Assembly (NCBI GenBank): GCA_003153555.1
Contig: PLZS01000064.1
Span: 92,105-156,104, forward strand
Length of the DNA: 64,000 nt
Direction: 5' to 3'
From: Candidatus Melainabacteria bacterium
GTDB taxonomy: Bacteria > Cyanobacteriota > Vampirovibrionia > Obscuribacterales > Obscuribacteraceae
Under the pieces are notes generated by a model that had not been told where the DNA came from, made no database searches, and saw only the letters and a list, made by a program, of their open reading frames with translations. The translations under genes were made by a program, and so were the position numbers. Shown one piece after another: positions 53,841 through 62,920 of this stretch (the first letter of the stretch is position 1; each line of letters begins with the position of its first letter).

Positions 53841-54233
53841 ATGCTCAGCGAAACTGAACTTGATGCGATCTTGGAATCCATAGCAGTGCTGCCCGACGTT
53901 GTCGGGTCGGTCGTTTTATCGTTCGAAGCCAAAGTGATTCGGTCTAACTTTAAAACTGGTGACCAATCTGAAGACATTGCTTATTGGTCTCTAGGCTGTT
54001 TCATGGCGTCAGAGATGGTGGCAAAAAAGGCACCGCCTTACTATGCACAACTGCAACACATAACATTGATCACGACTGAGGGCAGTTTTTGCATCGTGTG
54101 GGCTGACATATATTTGATCTCGACACTTACAAAAAGCGCCAACGCCCTAGACGTAGCAGTGCTTGCAAACACGATCGCGCGATTGCTGTTGCTCAAATCA
54201 GGCGAGAACACCTTGGATTTTGAACCGTGCTGA
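53841..54233 (+). CDS. Roadblock/LC7-like small protein
   Basis: 130 residues with the roadblock pattern: N-terminal helix 'ELDAILESIAVLPDVVGSVVLSFEAKVIRSNF', a helix, then 'LQHITLITTEGSFCIVWADIYLISTL' and a final helix. Such proteins usually partner small GTPases such as MglA; none is in the window. Divergent from the S2 homologue. Moderate confidence in family. Confidence 0.5.
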   Translation: MLSETELDAILESIAVLPDVVGSVVLSFEAKVIRSNFKTGDQSEDIAYWSLGCFMASEMVAKKAPPYYAQLQHITLITTEGSFCIVWADIYLISTLTKSANALDVAVLANTIARLLLLKSGENTLDFEPC

Positions 54234-54313
54234 TCGGTCAACTTATAAATTCCGGTTACGACAGTTATTGAATCTGAACGATAATAGAGCTTATGAGACA
54301 CTCGGAATAAGAA

Positions 54314-54820
54314 ATGCCTGTTTTAGATGGTGCACTATACACAAGCTGCATTGAGGTCCTCGGCAACGCCAGAGACCACATTTCGTTTCAGCAACTGGTT
54401 GAAAAACTACAACAAGAACCAATTCTCGGACTGGAGAACGACCATGTCATCTATTACTATTTTCATGATTACGGTATCGGACTGATTTACAAAAAGTATC
54501 GTCAATCCTTTGGCGGAGCTGTGTTTTTAGTTGATTCACCGAATGTGAAACGGGGCGAAATGCAGCGGTATAAAGGTGGGTTTCAAACCAACGTTACACC
54601 CGATGATTCGATGCTACAGATCGAAAGCAAAATACCATTGGTACCGATAGGTCGATACCAGGATTCCAACGGGTCTGGGCTTTATTATAAATTTCAAGAC
54701 CATCAAGTAACCTTTCACTTCGATGGACCTGGTCAACACCTTCAACTTGCATTGGTTCAACTCAAACAACCGTCTAAAAAAGAAACGCATGTTGGCGCCG
54801 CTTCGACACTCAGTCTTTGA
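54314..54820 (+). CDS. Hypothetical protein
   Basis: 168 residues, unrecognised. Aromatic-rich alpha/beta-looking middle ('HVIYYYFHDYGIGLIYKKYRQSFGGAVFLVDSP'). It lies 80 bp after the roadblock-like gene on the same strand and may be cotranscribed. Confidence 0.55.
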   Translation: MPVLDGALYTSCIEVLGNARDHISFQQLVEKLQQEPILGLENDHVIYYYFHDYGIGLIYKKYRQSFGGAVFLVDSPNVKRGEMQRYKGGFQTNVTPDDSMLQIESKIPLVPIGRYQDSNGSGLYYKFQDHQVTFHFDGPGQHLQLALVQLKQPSKKETHVGAASTLSL

Positions 54821-54965
54821 ACCCCGCATGGCTGCCAACGCCGGCTTGCTCGAACGATGTCGCAATATCAGAGGTCGGGATCATCGTCACGGAGAAAAGT
54901 TCTTCTCGCCGAACAAATGCCTTCGGTGAGCTATCATATGCAAAAGTTGTTTGGGATAGGAGACG

Positions 54966-55496
54966 ATGGTTAAGAAGCAGAGCAAGACCGACATCACGGT
55001 CCTAACCTCAGGTGTTCTACTCAAAGATCTTCGCGAACTAATAGAGCAAGAGCGAAGCCGTGTTGCTCGACATATTAATACTGACCTCGTGTTACTGAAT
55101 TGGAATGTTGGAGACCGCATCCGTAGAGAGATACTGCGAGAAGAAAGGGCAGAGTACGGAAAGCAAGTCGTCGAAGCTTTGGGCGTGGAGCTGAGCAGAG
55201 AGTACGGTAGAGCATTTGAGCGCTCCGCTCTCTTTAGGATGGTTCAATTTGCTGAGATCTTTCCCGATGAAAAGATTGTCGCTACACTGTCGCGACAATT
55301 AGGCTGGAGTCACTTCAAGGAACTGTTGCCAATCCAGCACGATCTCAAACGCACTTTCTATGCGGACATGTGCCTCATTGAAGGGTGGAGTGTGCGAACG
55401 TTGAAGGACAAAATACGACGTATGTTGTTCGAACGCACACGCCATCTTAAAAACAAGGCTAAGTGGCTTAATGCAGAATTGAGCCACTTTCTTTTT
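54966..55496 (+). pseudogene. DUF1016 (YhcG-like) nuclease, truncated
   Basis: The first 155 residues match the DUF1016 N-terminal domain: 'LIEQERSRVARHINTDLVLLNWNVGDRI', 'EYGKQVVEALGVELSREYGRAFERSALFRMVQFAEIFPDEKIVATLSRQLGWSHFKELLPI' and 'LKDKIRRMLFERT'. The C-terminal PD-(D/E)xK nuclease part of this family (total about 340 residues) is missing; the frame runs straight into a rho-independent terminator at 55461 and then unrelated residues to a stop at 55586. It is a 3'-truncated remnant, so nuclease activity is not expected. Confidence 0.8.
55461..55496 (+). terminator. Rho-independent terminator inside truncated DUF1016 frame
   Basis: AAGTGGCT (55461-55468) pairs with AGCCACTT (55482-55489) around a 13-nt loop, followed by TTTCTTTTT. 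Confidence 0.8.
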
Positions 55497-55863
55497 GGGG
55501 TGGCTTTTTTGTTACGTTGCTACGTTTTGGCTACGTTGCCGGAACCTCATGGTGGGTCTAGCTTTCCAACCTTCTGGTCCCTCTGAAATTGTAAAGTCGG
55601 ACGAAAGGTTTCAGCCAAGCCGCTCCCTTAAATTCAACTGGCAATTCAACAAGCACCATATACAGTGCGAAACAATTGAGAATTTAAATCAAATTGAAGT
55701 CAACAATAACGTGGCACCGAATGTGGTGACGCTCGAAGATGCAGATCGCAAGTTCGAGTCAAATCTACACCACCGCTCTTCAAGGCAACAGATTATGTCA
55801 ACCAGCTTGTGCAACCTGGTGTACCATCGGTAGTATCGCGGCGTTGTCAGTTTTCTGAACAAA
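55497..55863. other. Region after truncated DUF1016, no gene
   Basis: Begins with three tandem-like (C/T)TACGTT units at 55510-55540 just after the terminator, then unremarkable sequence with no convincing coding frame. The repeats could be old recombinase sites. Confidence 0.4.
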
Positions 55864-56316
55864 CTAATCGATATCTGCCAATTCAGGTCCAAGATGTTTC
55901 CAAATTTGATACGTTGAGCGTCGCTCCACAAGATCAAGCTTTGAGGCGGCATTTTGCTTTGATGGCGTAAGTAAGTCGAAGTCGTCCACGGTGAAATCAT
56001 CCCGATCAGGGATAATAAAGCCCCATCTGAGTCCTAACCCAATTCGGTACAGCGGCGGCACTTCTGCGCGTCGTAAAATTGACATTGCATCGCCGATCGA
56101 AAGACTATTAAAGTGCTGCTTATATCGCCTCCGAAGCCAAAATTCATTGAACGTAAACCACCACGGAGCATCGGCTAAACCTGAACGATCTAGTTCGGGA
56201 CCACCACCACTTTCTGTGCCAATAGCCGTCCTCGGTTTCTTACCAGCACCTCCGCCAGAAGAATATTCAAGCTGAAGCTTTGGCTTGTTTGATTCTTGAC
56301 GCTCTCGCTCAAACAC
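55864..56316 (-). CDS. Hypothetical protein
   Basis: 150 residues, unrecognised. N-terminal third is low-complexity and Gly/Pro/Lys-rich; the rest has Trp-rich helical segments ('APWWFTFNEFWLRRRYKQHFNSLS'). No ribosome-binding site was identified with certainty. Confidence 0.45.
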   Translation of the reverse strand: MFERERQESNKPKLQLEYSSGGGAGKKPRTAIGTESGGGPELDRSGLADAPWWFTFNEFWLRRRYKQHFNSLSIGDAMSILRRAEVPPLYRIGLGLRWGFIIPDRDDFTVDDFDLLTPSKQNAASKLDLVERRSTYQIWKHLGPELADID

Positions 56317-56511
56317 TGCGGATAACCTATCTTAGAAATATCGAACGCTTACCAAGTAAGTTATCATGCCCGAGAGTTCGATAGGAGGGCAATCCATCGG
56401 AGCGGACATGCGCAGCTCGTTGGTTCACATCTGCACTCCCTTCAAACACTCTGCCACGAGTCGGCAACTGAGTCAAATCTTGGTAAATTTAGACCATTGA
56501 GAGGATAAGTC

Positions 56512-56820
56512 ATAGCTTTCAAACCTGAAAAATTATCGCTTGAGCAACTGCTTCGCCTTGTTGACCAACTACCTCCAGGCAAGCAGGAAGAGTTGCGAAT
56601 CAAGCTTAACGACATGGCGAAGAACCAAACTTCGTTAACCTCCGCGCACCCATTTATGGACTCGCACATCAACATTGACTCACTGGCTGCTGAGCAGGGA
56701 GTCCCAAAGAGAACGACGGTTAAAGGCTTGAAGGGCGATTTCTGGCCGCCAGATGAGGATTTGGATGAATTCGTAACCACTTTGCGGCTTTGGCGCCAAG
56801 AAAGCAGCGGGCGAAAATAA
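56512..56820 (+). pseudogene. Antitoxin of a VapBC-type pair, start codon lost
   Basis: The reading frame opens after a stop at 56506 with 'AFKPEKLSLEQLLRLVDQLPPGKQEELRIKLNDM' and continues for about 100 residues to 56820. The opening looks like a natural antitoxin N-terminus, but no ATG, GTG or TTG precedes it. At the expected start, after GAGAGGATAAGTC, the codon is ATA (56512), one base from ATG. Translation from a TTG at 56593 would lose the opening helix. The PIN-domain gene follows after 3 nt. Confidence 0.5.
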
Positions 56821-56823
56821 GAG

Positions 56824-57039
56824 ATGGTCGAAGAACGTGTTGTTGTGGATACGGATGTGATTTCGTTTGTCTTCAAGGGTCACAGCCTCGCAGCCGCGTA
56901 TGCTTCGGATCTTGATGGCAAACAGTTGGTAGTCTCATTCATGACTGTTGCAGAACTAAAAAGATGCTGGCTAAGAGCTTGTCCGATGGCAAGACCGATG
57001 ATCGATGTTTTGTACCGGCTACAATCCGATCGGACTTAG
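56824..57039 (+). pseudogene. PIN-domain toxin remnant (VapC-like)
   Basis: The first 43 residues match a PIN domain: 'VVVDTDVISFVFKG' with the first catalytic Asp, and 'VSFMTVAELKR' with the catalytic Glu. After this the frame changes character and stops at 57039, whereas a complete VapC needs about 130 residues with two further acidic positions. It is truncated or frameshifted and inactive as read. Directly follows the antitoxin-like frame. Confidence 0.65.
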
Positions 57040-57427
57040 CTTCAGCCGATCCAATTCACCGCCAAGTAGTCGCCGAACTGATCTTCTCCGGCGGCTCCGT
57101 ACTCGTCTTCGATGGTATCGGTGCTGATACATTGCGAACTCTTGTGCAGTCGCTATCCGTCGCTGCCCGATTTCTTCAAAACTAGCTTGCCACAATGCTT
57201 TGCCTAATTCAATAACTTGCTTGAATTCACTTTCATCAATCGGAGACACTTGATTGCGGATACCGGTGGTAATATCATTTCCGCTTCGGTCGCATGGCAG
57301 CATCGGCAAATTAGCTAAAACACCACATCATTCATCCACTGTCATCGTGATCGCAAGCGGCTGCGCCAGTTTCTCTTCAGCCTATGCCAAATAGCTCACC
57401 AAAAAAAACTGCCATCAATTTGCGACA
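57040..57427. other. Region after PIN remnant, no firm gene
   Basis: Short frames on both strands (56964-57185 plus, 57019-57309 minus) have no start signals or recognisable motifs. Probably decayed DNA. Confidence 0.4.
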
Positions 57428-58396
57428 TCACATATGGTGACTAATTGATTGTGGTTGTTCCACTTTTGTCGGTTTAAAGCTGTGTATCCATCTCAAGTCA
57501 TCTGCTGTATATCGGTCTTGGCTCGCTTCTTCGTGCTGCCCAAGTTTCTCTAAAATATCCGCTCTTTGACTGAAAGCTTCAGCCTCGAATCGGTGAAATT
57601 GAATATGTTGTTCAGCAGCTGGTAAAGCACGTTCGTACTGTCCCAGGTTGTAGTAAACTTGCGCCAGTGCATGCTGCGCCTGCCCATCTGCCGGATTTAA
57701 TTTAACCGCGGTCAGAGCTGCGGTTAAAGCTTCCTCTCTTTTGTGCATGCCATTTAATGCCCAAGATTTCGATGCATATGCTGAGGAATCAGCAGGATCA
57801 AGACTCAGTGCGTTGTCCGCATCGAGAATTGTATTGTCGAACTCGTGCTTAAAGTTGTGCACGTCTGCCAGTGCCTCAAACGCTTTTTTCATGCGCGGAT
57901 TTAAATATACTGCTTGATTGAGATGGCTGAGCGCTTCCCTATATTTGCCTTGTTGAAGCAATACTTCGCCCTCAAGGTACTGCGCTTGTGCGACTGTGGA
58001 AGCGACATATAAGGCAAAAAATGGAATCGGAATAACCAAAGCTGAGGTGCGCAGGAAATTTTGCACTCGTCTGGTCAATCTAATATCTAGATCGGCCGAA
58101 TGTAATTCGCCCTTGTATAGCTTGATACATGCTCCGAATGCAAGTACTGAAAAGACTGCCGCGATAACCCAAATCGCCGGCAAGTTATATACTTGCGCAA
58201 CTAAGGTGACTACAATAGCACTGCCAAAAAAGTACACAGCGTTGAACGCTTGTTTTAGTATGTCTTTTTTCTGCACAAGCCCATCAAACTTGAATTCACT
58301 TTGATTTCTGATTTGCATTCTTCTGCGAGCTCCAATATCTACAAGTAGTAAAAGGTCATGTAATCTGTTAGAAAAATTGCGCACCGTAAGTGGCAA
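57428..58396 (-). CDS. Membrane TPR protein
   Basis: 322 residues. Two membrane helices near the N-terminus ('NAVYFFGSAIVVTLVAQVY' with 'LPAIWVIAAVFSVLAFGACI') and a third ('SALVIPIPFFALYVASTVAQAQ', about 122-145) precede four to five TPRs: 'LEGEVLLQQGKYREALSHLNQAVYLNP', 'AFEALADVHNFKHEFDNTILDADNALSLDP', 'AYASKSWALNGMHKREEALTAAL', 'AQHALAQVYYNLGQYERALPAAEQ' and a last half-repeat. TPRs are probably periplasmic or cytoplasmic protein-binding arms. No partner is evident nearby. Confidence 0.75.
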   Translation of the reverse strand: MPLTVRNFSNRLHDLLLLVDIGARRRMQIRNQSEFKFDGLVQKKDILKQAFNAVYFFGSAIVVTLVAQVYNLPAIWVIAAVFSVLAFGACIKLYKGELHSADLDIRLTRRVQNFLRTSALVIPIPFFALYVASTVAQAQYLEGEVLLQQGKYREALSHLNQAVYLNPRMKKAFEALADVHNFKHEFDNTILDADNALSLDPADSSAYASKSWALNGMHKREEALTAALTAVKLNPADGQAQHALAQVYYNLGQYERALPAAEQHIQFHRFEAEAFSQRADILEKLGQHEEASQDRYTADDLRWIHSFKPTKVEQPQSISHHM

Positions 58397-58752
58397 TTCT
58401 GGTCCTTATTTCAGGCGAAACTATTTTAAAAAGTGCCAGGTCTATCAACGTATAACCGATGCTGTGTCAAAGCTGTGGCATAGGCGTAAGATCTTTGGGT
58501 TGGGGTAAATTGAAGCTGTGGTCCGAAAAAGGGAAGCTGAATTGTTAGAAGAGCGGTTTCCAGATGCACTTCGACAATTTCGGCCAAACTCATTTGCCCC
58601 AAAAGGTGAACCTGAGGAGCAAGTTTTTCAAGTATTGACCAGGTGATCGACTATCCATTCAGGCAACAGAAGCCGGAGCGCTGTTGAAGAAGTAGTGAGA
58701 CAATGGATTGTAGCGGGCTTACAGCGGCAGCAACTGGAGAAGGAGAAGCTAT
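58397..58752. other. Intergenic region with one doubtful 43-codon frame
   Basis: A GTG-started frame at 58518-58646 reads 'LLEERFPDALRQFRPNSF' and looks protein-like, but there is no ribosome-binding site; it may be a gene fragment. Nothing else was seen. Confidence 0.3.
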
Positions 58753-58956
58753 ATGAGTTTTTTGCGCAAATCTTATAAGAGATACAGTCTGGGCCTGGTT
58801 ATAGCCTGGGCAATTTGTCTCAGTCTCACTTGGTTGCTTAAGGGTAGTGCACAGTTTCATATCGCATCTTTAGTCTGCATGGGATTCTTCCTGGGTTGGC
58901 TATCAACGACTATCGCGCGAAATGTATATCCCAAACAACCAGGACTGCTCGGTTAG
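58753..58956 (+). CDS. Small two-helix membrane protein
   Basis: 67 residues with two hydrophobic helices ('LGLVIAWAICLSLTWLL' and 'IASLVCMGFFLGWLSTTIA'). AAGGAG at good spacing before the ATG. No family recognised. Confidence 0.6.
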   Translation: MSFLRKSYKRYSLGLVIAWAICLSLTWLLKGSAQFHIASLVCMGFFLGWLSTTIARNVYPKQPGLLG

Positions 58957-59035
58957 ATAGGTCTTCCGCCCCTGAGTCAGAAGCACTGGTGTTACTCTCC
59001 AGCCCCTGAAAGCTTATCCGAAGCAAGTAGGTAAT

Positions 59036-59329
59036 GTGCTTTTGACACGCTCTATACCTCCATCTGTGTTGTATCGGTATCCAGGCATTTTCACCGACGC
59101 GGAACTAAATTCTCAGCAAAATATCAAAGCTCTGAAGATATCTATGTTCGATATGAAGCTTGAAAAACAACCAGGACATTTTGCCCAAGTCGTACGCAAC
59201 AAGAAAGTCATTGAGCGATATAGGGATTGGGAAAATTTCGAAAGAAACCAGCGGATTGCAACAAAAACTCAAATTTTGGATTTTGAAAAGATGATCAATG
59301 CCAAATATGCTGAAATATTCAAACAGTAA
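59036..59329 (+). CDS. Hypothetical small protein
   Basis: 97 residues, GTG start after AGTAGGTAAT. Charged, helical C-terminal half ('VIERYRDWENFERNQRIATKTQILDFEKMI'). Not recognised. Confidence 0.45.
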   Translation: MLLTRSIPPSVLYRYPGIFTDAELNSQQNIKALKISMFDMKLEKQPGHFAQVVRNKKVIERYRDWENFERNQRIATKTQILDFEKMINAKYAEIFKQ

Positions 59330-59578
59330 AATCGAGACAGCGGTGATTCGGCATTCATTTTCGATCTTAATTTGCGTATGTTCCAGTATTTTGCTGATCT
59401 TACACTTGAACTCTGGTATCACTGGTAGTGTTTATTTTTTCCGGATATGCACGCTCATTCTTCAACCCCACTTTCGCAAAAGCGAAGCCTCATAGTTACC
59501 CGTACAACGGGTTCATAAGCAAGTTTTTGGGTATATAGGTGACACTGCTCCACTGCCTTGCTTGTATCGGAGTCGCGA

Positions 59579-59920
59579 ATGAAGAACATCGGTAACTTGA
59601 TTGTAAGCGTCATTTTGCTTATTATTGGCATGGTGAAGACGCCTAACAATCCGACCATCATTTACATTTTTACAGGTTTTGTAATCGTCAGCCTAGCAGT
59701 ATTTTTTGAACGTCAATTCCCGCATATCAAGCAGATTGTCATTCCTTTGTTGTTTGCTTTTGCGCTAGGTCATTACATGACCATACTTGGATTCCAGAAT
59801 CTTATTGCGAGCCTTCTGGTTGGAGGCTTTTTTCTCTGGATGCTGTACATCGCTTTCTGTAGTATCGTGGTAACCCTGAGCGAAAAAGGCTTTTTGCAAA
59901 AGAGGGGCGCCCCTAAGTGA
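59579..59920 (+). CDS. Small multi-helix membrane protein
   Basis: 113 residues with four hydrophobic helices: 'LIVSVILLIIGMV', 'TIIYIFTGFVIVSLAVFF', 'IVIPLLFAFALGHYMTIL' and 'LLVGGFFLWMLYIAFCSIVVTL'. GGAG lies seven bases before the ATG at 59579; an in-frame start at 59558 is less likely. Family unknown. Confidence 0.6.
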   Translation: MKNIGNLIVSVILLIIGMVKTPNNPTIIYIFTGFVIVSLAVFFERQFPHIKQIVIPLLFAFALGHYMTILGFQNLIASLLVGGFFLWMLYIAFCSIVVTLSEKGFLQKRGAPK

Positions 59921-59961
59921 AAATGTGACCTGCAAGATCTAAAATCTTTGCTCCTCCTGCA

Positions 59962-61596
59962 TTAAGCCAGGTAGCGCCTGAGCACATCGCAAATATTTTT
60001 TTGCAGAGAGTCTCCGTGAGCGGGATGTGCTGATAGAGCCTCAACTTCAGAAGCAATCGGCATGCCTTGGCCAGGGTACAAAAGCGCTGCGTATTTAATT
60101 TCTCGCTCTCCTCCGGGGTCTCTCAACAGCTCTATGCAGCGGAGAAGTTCGTCGATATCTTCTTTCAGTGGCTCAATGGAGCTGACCATTTCTTCTAGTT
60201 CGTTTTTGGCAGCAATTGTTTTTGCCTCTGTTTTCTTTGCCGCCTTGGTGGCGCTCTTCAAAGCGACCTTGTATTTGGGATTGAACAATAGGACCACAAG
60301 GGGTTTGACCGGAGTTTCAATGGCGATGGCTAAGGCCATGGGTCGTTGCAGATTGGAAATATTTTGACTTTCGTAGCCTGGTCTCCAGGGTATGAGGCTG
60401 ACGTGCGTTCCTGTAGTTGGGCTGGATAACTGCACTGCTGCCTTGTCATCGTTCATTACCTGAATGAAGGTTCCTTTTCTGTATGACTTTACCCAGTGAT
60501 GACTGACGCATCGATAGCCTGATTCGGCGCAGACTTGGAGCATTGCGCTCAGTACCCTCAAGTTTACCCAAAGCTGATAAAGAAACGGAAATTTGTTCAG
60601 CGGAGCATTAAGCGCCTGTTCTTCCAACGTTATCAACGATTGCTGATTGAGCGCGAGATAACCCTCAAGCACCGCACGGTATGCAGGATTCTTCAAAAGG
60701 ACCATGGTAACGCGTTCTGCCGAAACCGATGGACGTCTCACTTTCCTCAAAAAGCTTGCTCGCACGCAGGCCAGATGGAATTCGTTAGCCAGAGCGTCTA
60801 ACTCACTTGCCAGCGCCGGCGGTGCCAGCTCCGCTTTCACTTTAGCTTGTAGTCTCGACAATTGACTTCGCAATGCTTGAACGTATGTCTTCACAAGTTG
60901 ATTTTCATATGTTTCGAAGGACTGTTCGACAGTCACGTCGAACATTTGATACAGCTCATCGTTTGAAACCATATTTCCAGGCATGGAGATAGCTTGAGGC
61001 AATTTTGACATTTCAGGCCTTCTTATTTTGTCTGCACTGCGAACTTCAAGCCGAGGTAACAAAATCTGGTGGCATTCACGTTGGATGATTGGAAGAATTT
61101 GCAGCAACCCCAGTTTCTCTTTCGTGCCCGTAATAGCCTGACGTAATCTGAGCCACTCGTCCTCTATGGACGATTTTTGCTCACGCGCCTGCTCAGTGCC
61201 TAGTTGAGCGCCACATTGACGCAATTTCGATACGATTGACTTTGGCAGGAGATCCGTTAAATCGTTGATCATGGAAGTGAAATCAGTCTCCGTGAAATAC
61301 TCAGGCATCACCGTGATAGTCCGGTGCTCGCGAATGGTACCGCAGGAGAGTGACAGATCGTAATGCCCTGGACCGCTTGCAGGCCAGACCGAGTACGCGC
61401 ATGTTGCCGCTTCCTCTGTATGCACTGGAAGTGAAATCGTACCTAACTTCAATGAGATGTCCGAGTGGAGTTCCTTTGGAACATCAATGACGATGTCACA
61501 CTTGCGTCCCTCGACTGGGCAAGCGATCTTTGCTCCAGATTCGTCGTAGAAGTTAAGCCTAGAAGAAAGAAACGATGCCATTGGTATGAAAACCAT
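59962..61596 (-). CDS. McrC-like DUF2357 protein, partner of McrB-like ATPase
   Basis: 544 residues. N-terminal beta-rich part (about 1-110) is followed by a long helical region ('VEQSFETYENQLVKTYVQALRSQL', about 215-245) and a C-terminal nuclease-like domain; this order matches DUF2357/McrC-type partners of McrB AAA+ proteins. The expected nuclease 'DxKYK' core appears as 'VVLLFNPKYKV' (about 435-442), with Asn where the catalytic acidic residue belongs, so cleavage may be lost or use other residues. A coiled-coil segment rich in Lys and Glu follows. The start overlaps the McrB-like gene by 38 nt; ATG at 61581 is an alternative. Confidence 0.65.
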   Translation of the reverse strand: MVFIPMASFLSSRLNFYDESGAKIACPVEGRKCDIVIDVPKELHSDISLKLGTISLPVHTEEAATCAYSVWPASGPGHYDLSLSCGTIREHRTITVMPEYFTETDFTSMINDLTDLLPKSIVSKLRQCGAQLGTEQAREQKSSIEDEWLRLRQAITGTKEKLGLLQILPIIQRECHQILLPRLEVRSADKIRRPEMSKLPQAISMPGNMVSNDELYQMFDVTVEQSFETYENQLVKTYVQALRSQLSRLQAKVKAELAPPALASELDALANEFHLACVRASFLRKVRRPSVSAERVTMVLLKNPAYRAVLEGYLALNQQSLITLEEQALNAPLNKFPFLYQLWVNLRVLSAMLQVCAESGYRCVSHHWVKSYRKGTFIQVMNDDKAAVQLSSPTTGTHVSLIPWRPGYESQNISNLQRPMALAIAIETPVKPLVVLLFNPKYKVALKSATKAAKKTEAKTIAAKNELEEMVSSIEPLKEDIDELLRCIELLRDPGGEREIKYAALLYPGQGMPIASEVEALSAHPAHGDSLQKNICDVLRRYLA

Positions 61597-62497
61597 AACT
61601 GAGCTGCTGAATTTTGTAATTGCTCCGGGGGAACTGGTTAGCGGTTATGTCATTGAGCTTTTGGAGCATGACACCAATTCTGATATCAGTTCCCTTTACC
61701 CGCGGCAAAATCTTTTGAATGATCTGATCATCGAACGCCTCTTCCCACGGCAGTCCGATCCGAGCAGCTTCAGCAACGTATCTGTTGATCTCATCAACCA
61801 CGCGGATGGAAAATGGCATTACGTCGGCAACTGCATCCCAAATAGCCATCAGCACATCTCGTATTTCCGGCAATTGAATGCGAGACGCCACTTCCTTTCT
61901 CTCGTGTGTCACCTCAATCACTTGCGCACGGTCATAAATCTTGTCGGCAAAACCCTGGGTCGTTTCATCGACGTTGACTGTGCCAACAAAATATAAATTC
62001 GGAGGCAAGTCGACTACGTCCGGTCCGGACATTGTCACCTGCGCCTTACCAGCACTTGTGAGAACTTCCATTCCAGACAAAAACTTAGCAAAGTAGTATT
62101 CCACGCGGGCCAAGTTCATTTCGTCCAGAACAAGGTGGAATGGCTCAGGCTGCTTTTCGACATTTATGGCAGATTTATGCGCCCGCGACGCTTGCCTGAG
62201 AAACTTGCTGAAGTCGGTGTCGTAATACTGCTTGCTCAAGGGATTGTAATAGCCCAGGAGGTCTTCGTTGGTCGTCCAGTTGGGAGCGACCGGCACCAGG
62301 CAATACTCGGCCTTAACCGCGTCAGCGTACATGCGCGTGAGCAAAGTCTTACCGCTACCACTCACCCCGCAGAGGATTACAAACCTTCTAGTCTTCAAGG
62401 AGAGATGGTAGCGTCGCAAAAGATCTGGGCTGTAAACGGCGCCAGACAAATCGATGGCTTGACGGATAGCATCAAAACCAGGTTCTACATAGGACAT
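61559..62497 (-). CDS. McrB-like AAA+ ATPase
   Basis: 312 residues. Walker A 'GVSGSGKTLLTRMYADAV' (44-51), Walker B 'FHLVLDEMNLARVEYYFAKFLSGME', and 'YFVGTVNVDETTQGFADKIYDRAQVIEV', the McrB-type sensor/GTP-specificity region (variant of NTxD). The N-terminal DNA-recognition domain of classical McrB is absent, leaving only the motor. It pairs with the overlapping DUF2357 gene downstream and would form a type IV-like, modification-dependent or otherwise triggered restriction complex. ATG at 62497. Confidence 0.85.
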   Translation of the reverse strand: MSYVEPGFDAIRQAIDLSGAVYSPDLLRRYHLSLKTRRFVILCGVSGSGKTLLTRMYADAVKAEYCLVPVAPNWTTNEDLLGYYNPLSKQYYDTDFSKFLRQASRAHKSAINVEKQPEPFHLVLDEMNLARVEYYFAKFLSGMEVLTSAGKAQVTMSGPDVVDLPPNLYFVGTVNVDETTQGFADKIYDRAQVIEVTHERKEVASRIQLPEIRDVLMAIWDAVADVMPFSIRVVDEINRYVAEAARIGLPWEEAFDDQIIQKILPRVKGTDIRIGVMLQKLNDITANQFPRSNYKIQQLSYGFHTNGIVSFF

Positions 62498-62570
62498 GGA
62501 AGCGTGCCCCCTTTCTCCCGTGCATCACAACAGGTGGAACCCCTGAGGGAGCTTCAGGATATCACAGCCT

Positions 62571-62819
62571 GTGCGCGTAAGGTTACTCGAGACGCCAGAA
62601 TCGCAAGCAGCCCTCTCTGAGTTGGGTGCACGCCCGGTGACCGAAGGCGCTAATTTGGCAATCATCGATGCCAAATCTGAAGGAGAATTGTTGTTTCGGA
62701 ATCAAATCAACAACATTTGGTTGGCAAGCCCAATACAAGTTTATCTAGACCTGCAACGTGGCGAAGGACGATCTCTGGAAATGTCTGAGCATCTGCGCAA
62801 AGAGAGGATTGGTTTCTAG
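62571..62819 (+). pseudogene. AbiEi-type antitoxin C-terminal remnant
   Basis: 82 codons. 'VTEGANLAIIDAKSEGELLFRNQINNIWLASPIQVYLDLQRGEGRS' matches the C-terminal part of AbiEi-family type IV antitoxins/regulators (SPIQxYLDL motif). The roughly 200 N-terminal residues with the winged helix are missing; the divergent McrB-like gene begins 73 bp upstream. Likely a 5'-deleted remnant, consistent with the AbiEii-like fragment that follows. Confidence 0.6.
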
Positions 62820-62920
62820 TGCCAAAGCCCGCTACTAGACCCTAGAAGAAAATCTCAAAAAGATGAGTTAAATTTAGACACCAGCTGCGGTGCCCCCAAA
62901 TCGAATCCTTGAAACACTAA

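Noticed and set aside
57019..57309. 96-codon minus-strand frame after the PIN remnant
   Set aside because: Arg-rich run typical of a shadow frame; no start signal and no family.
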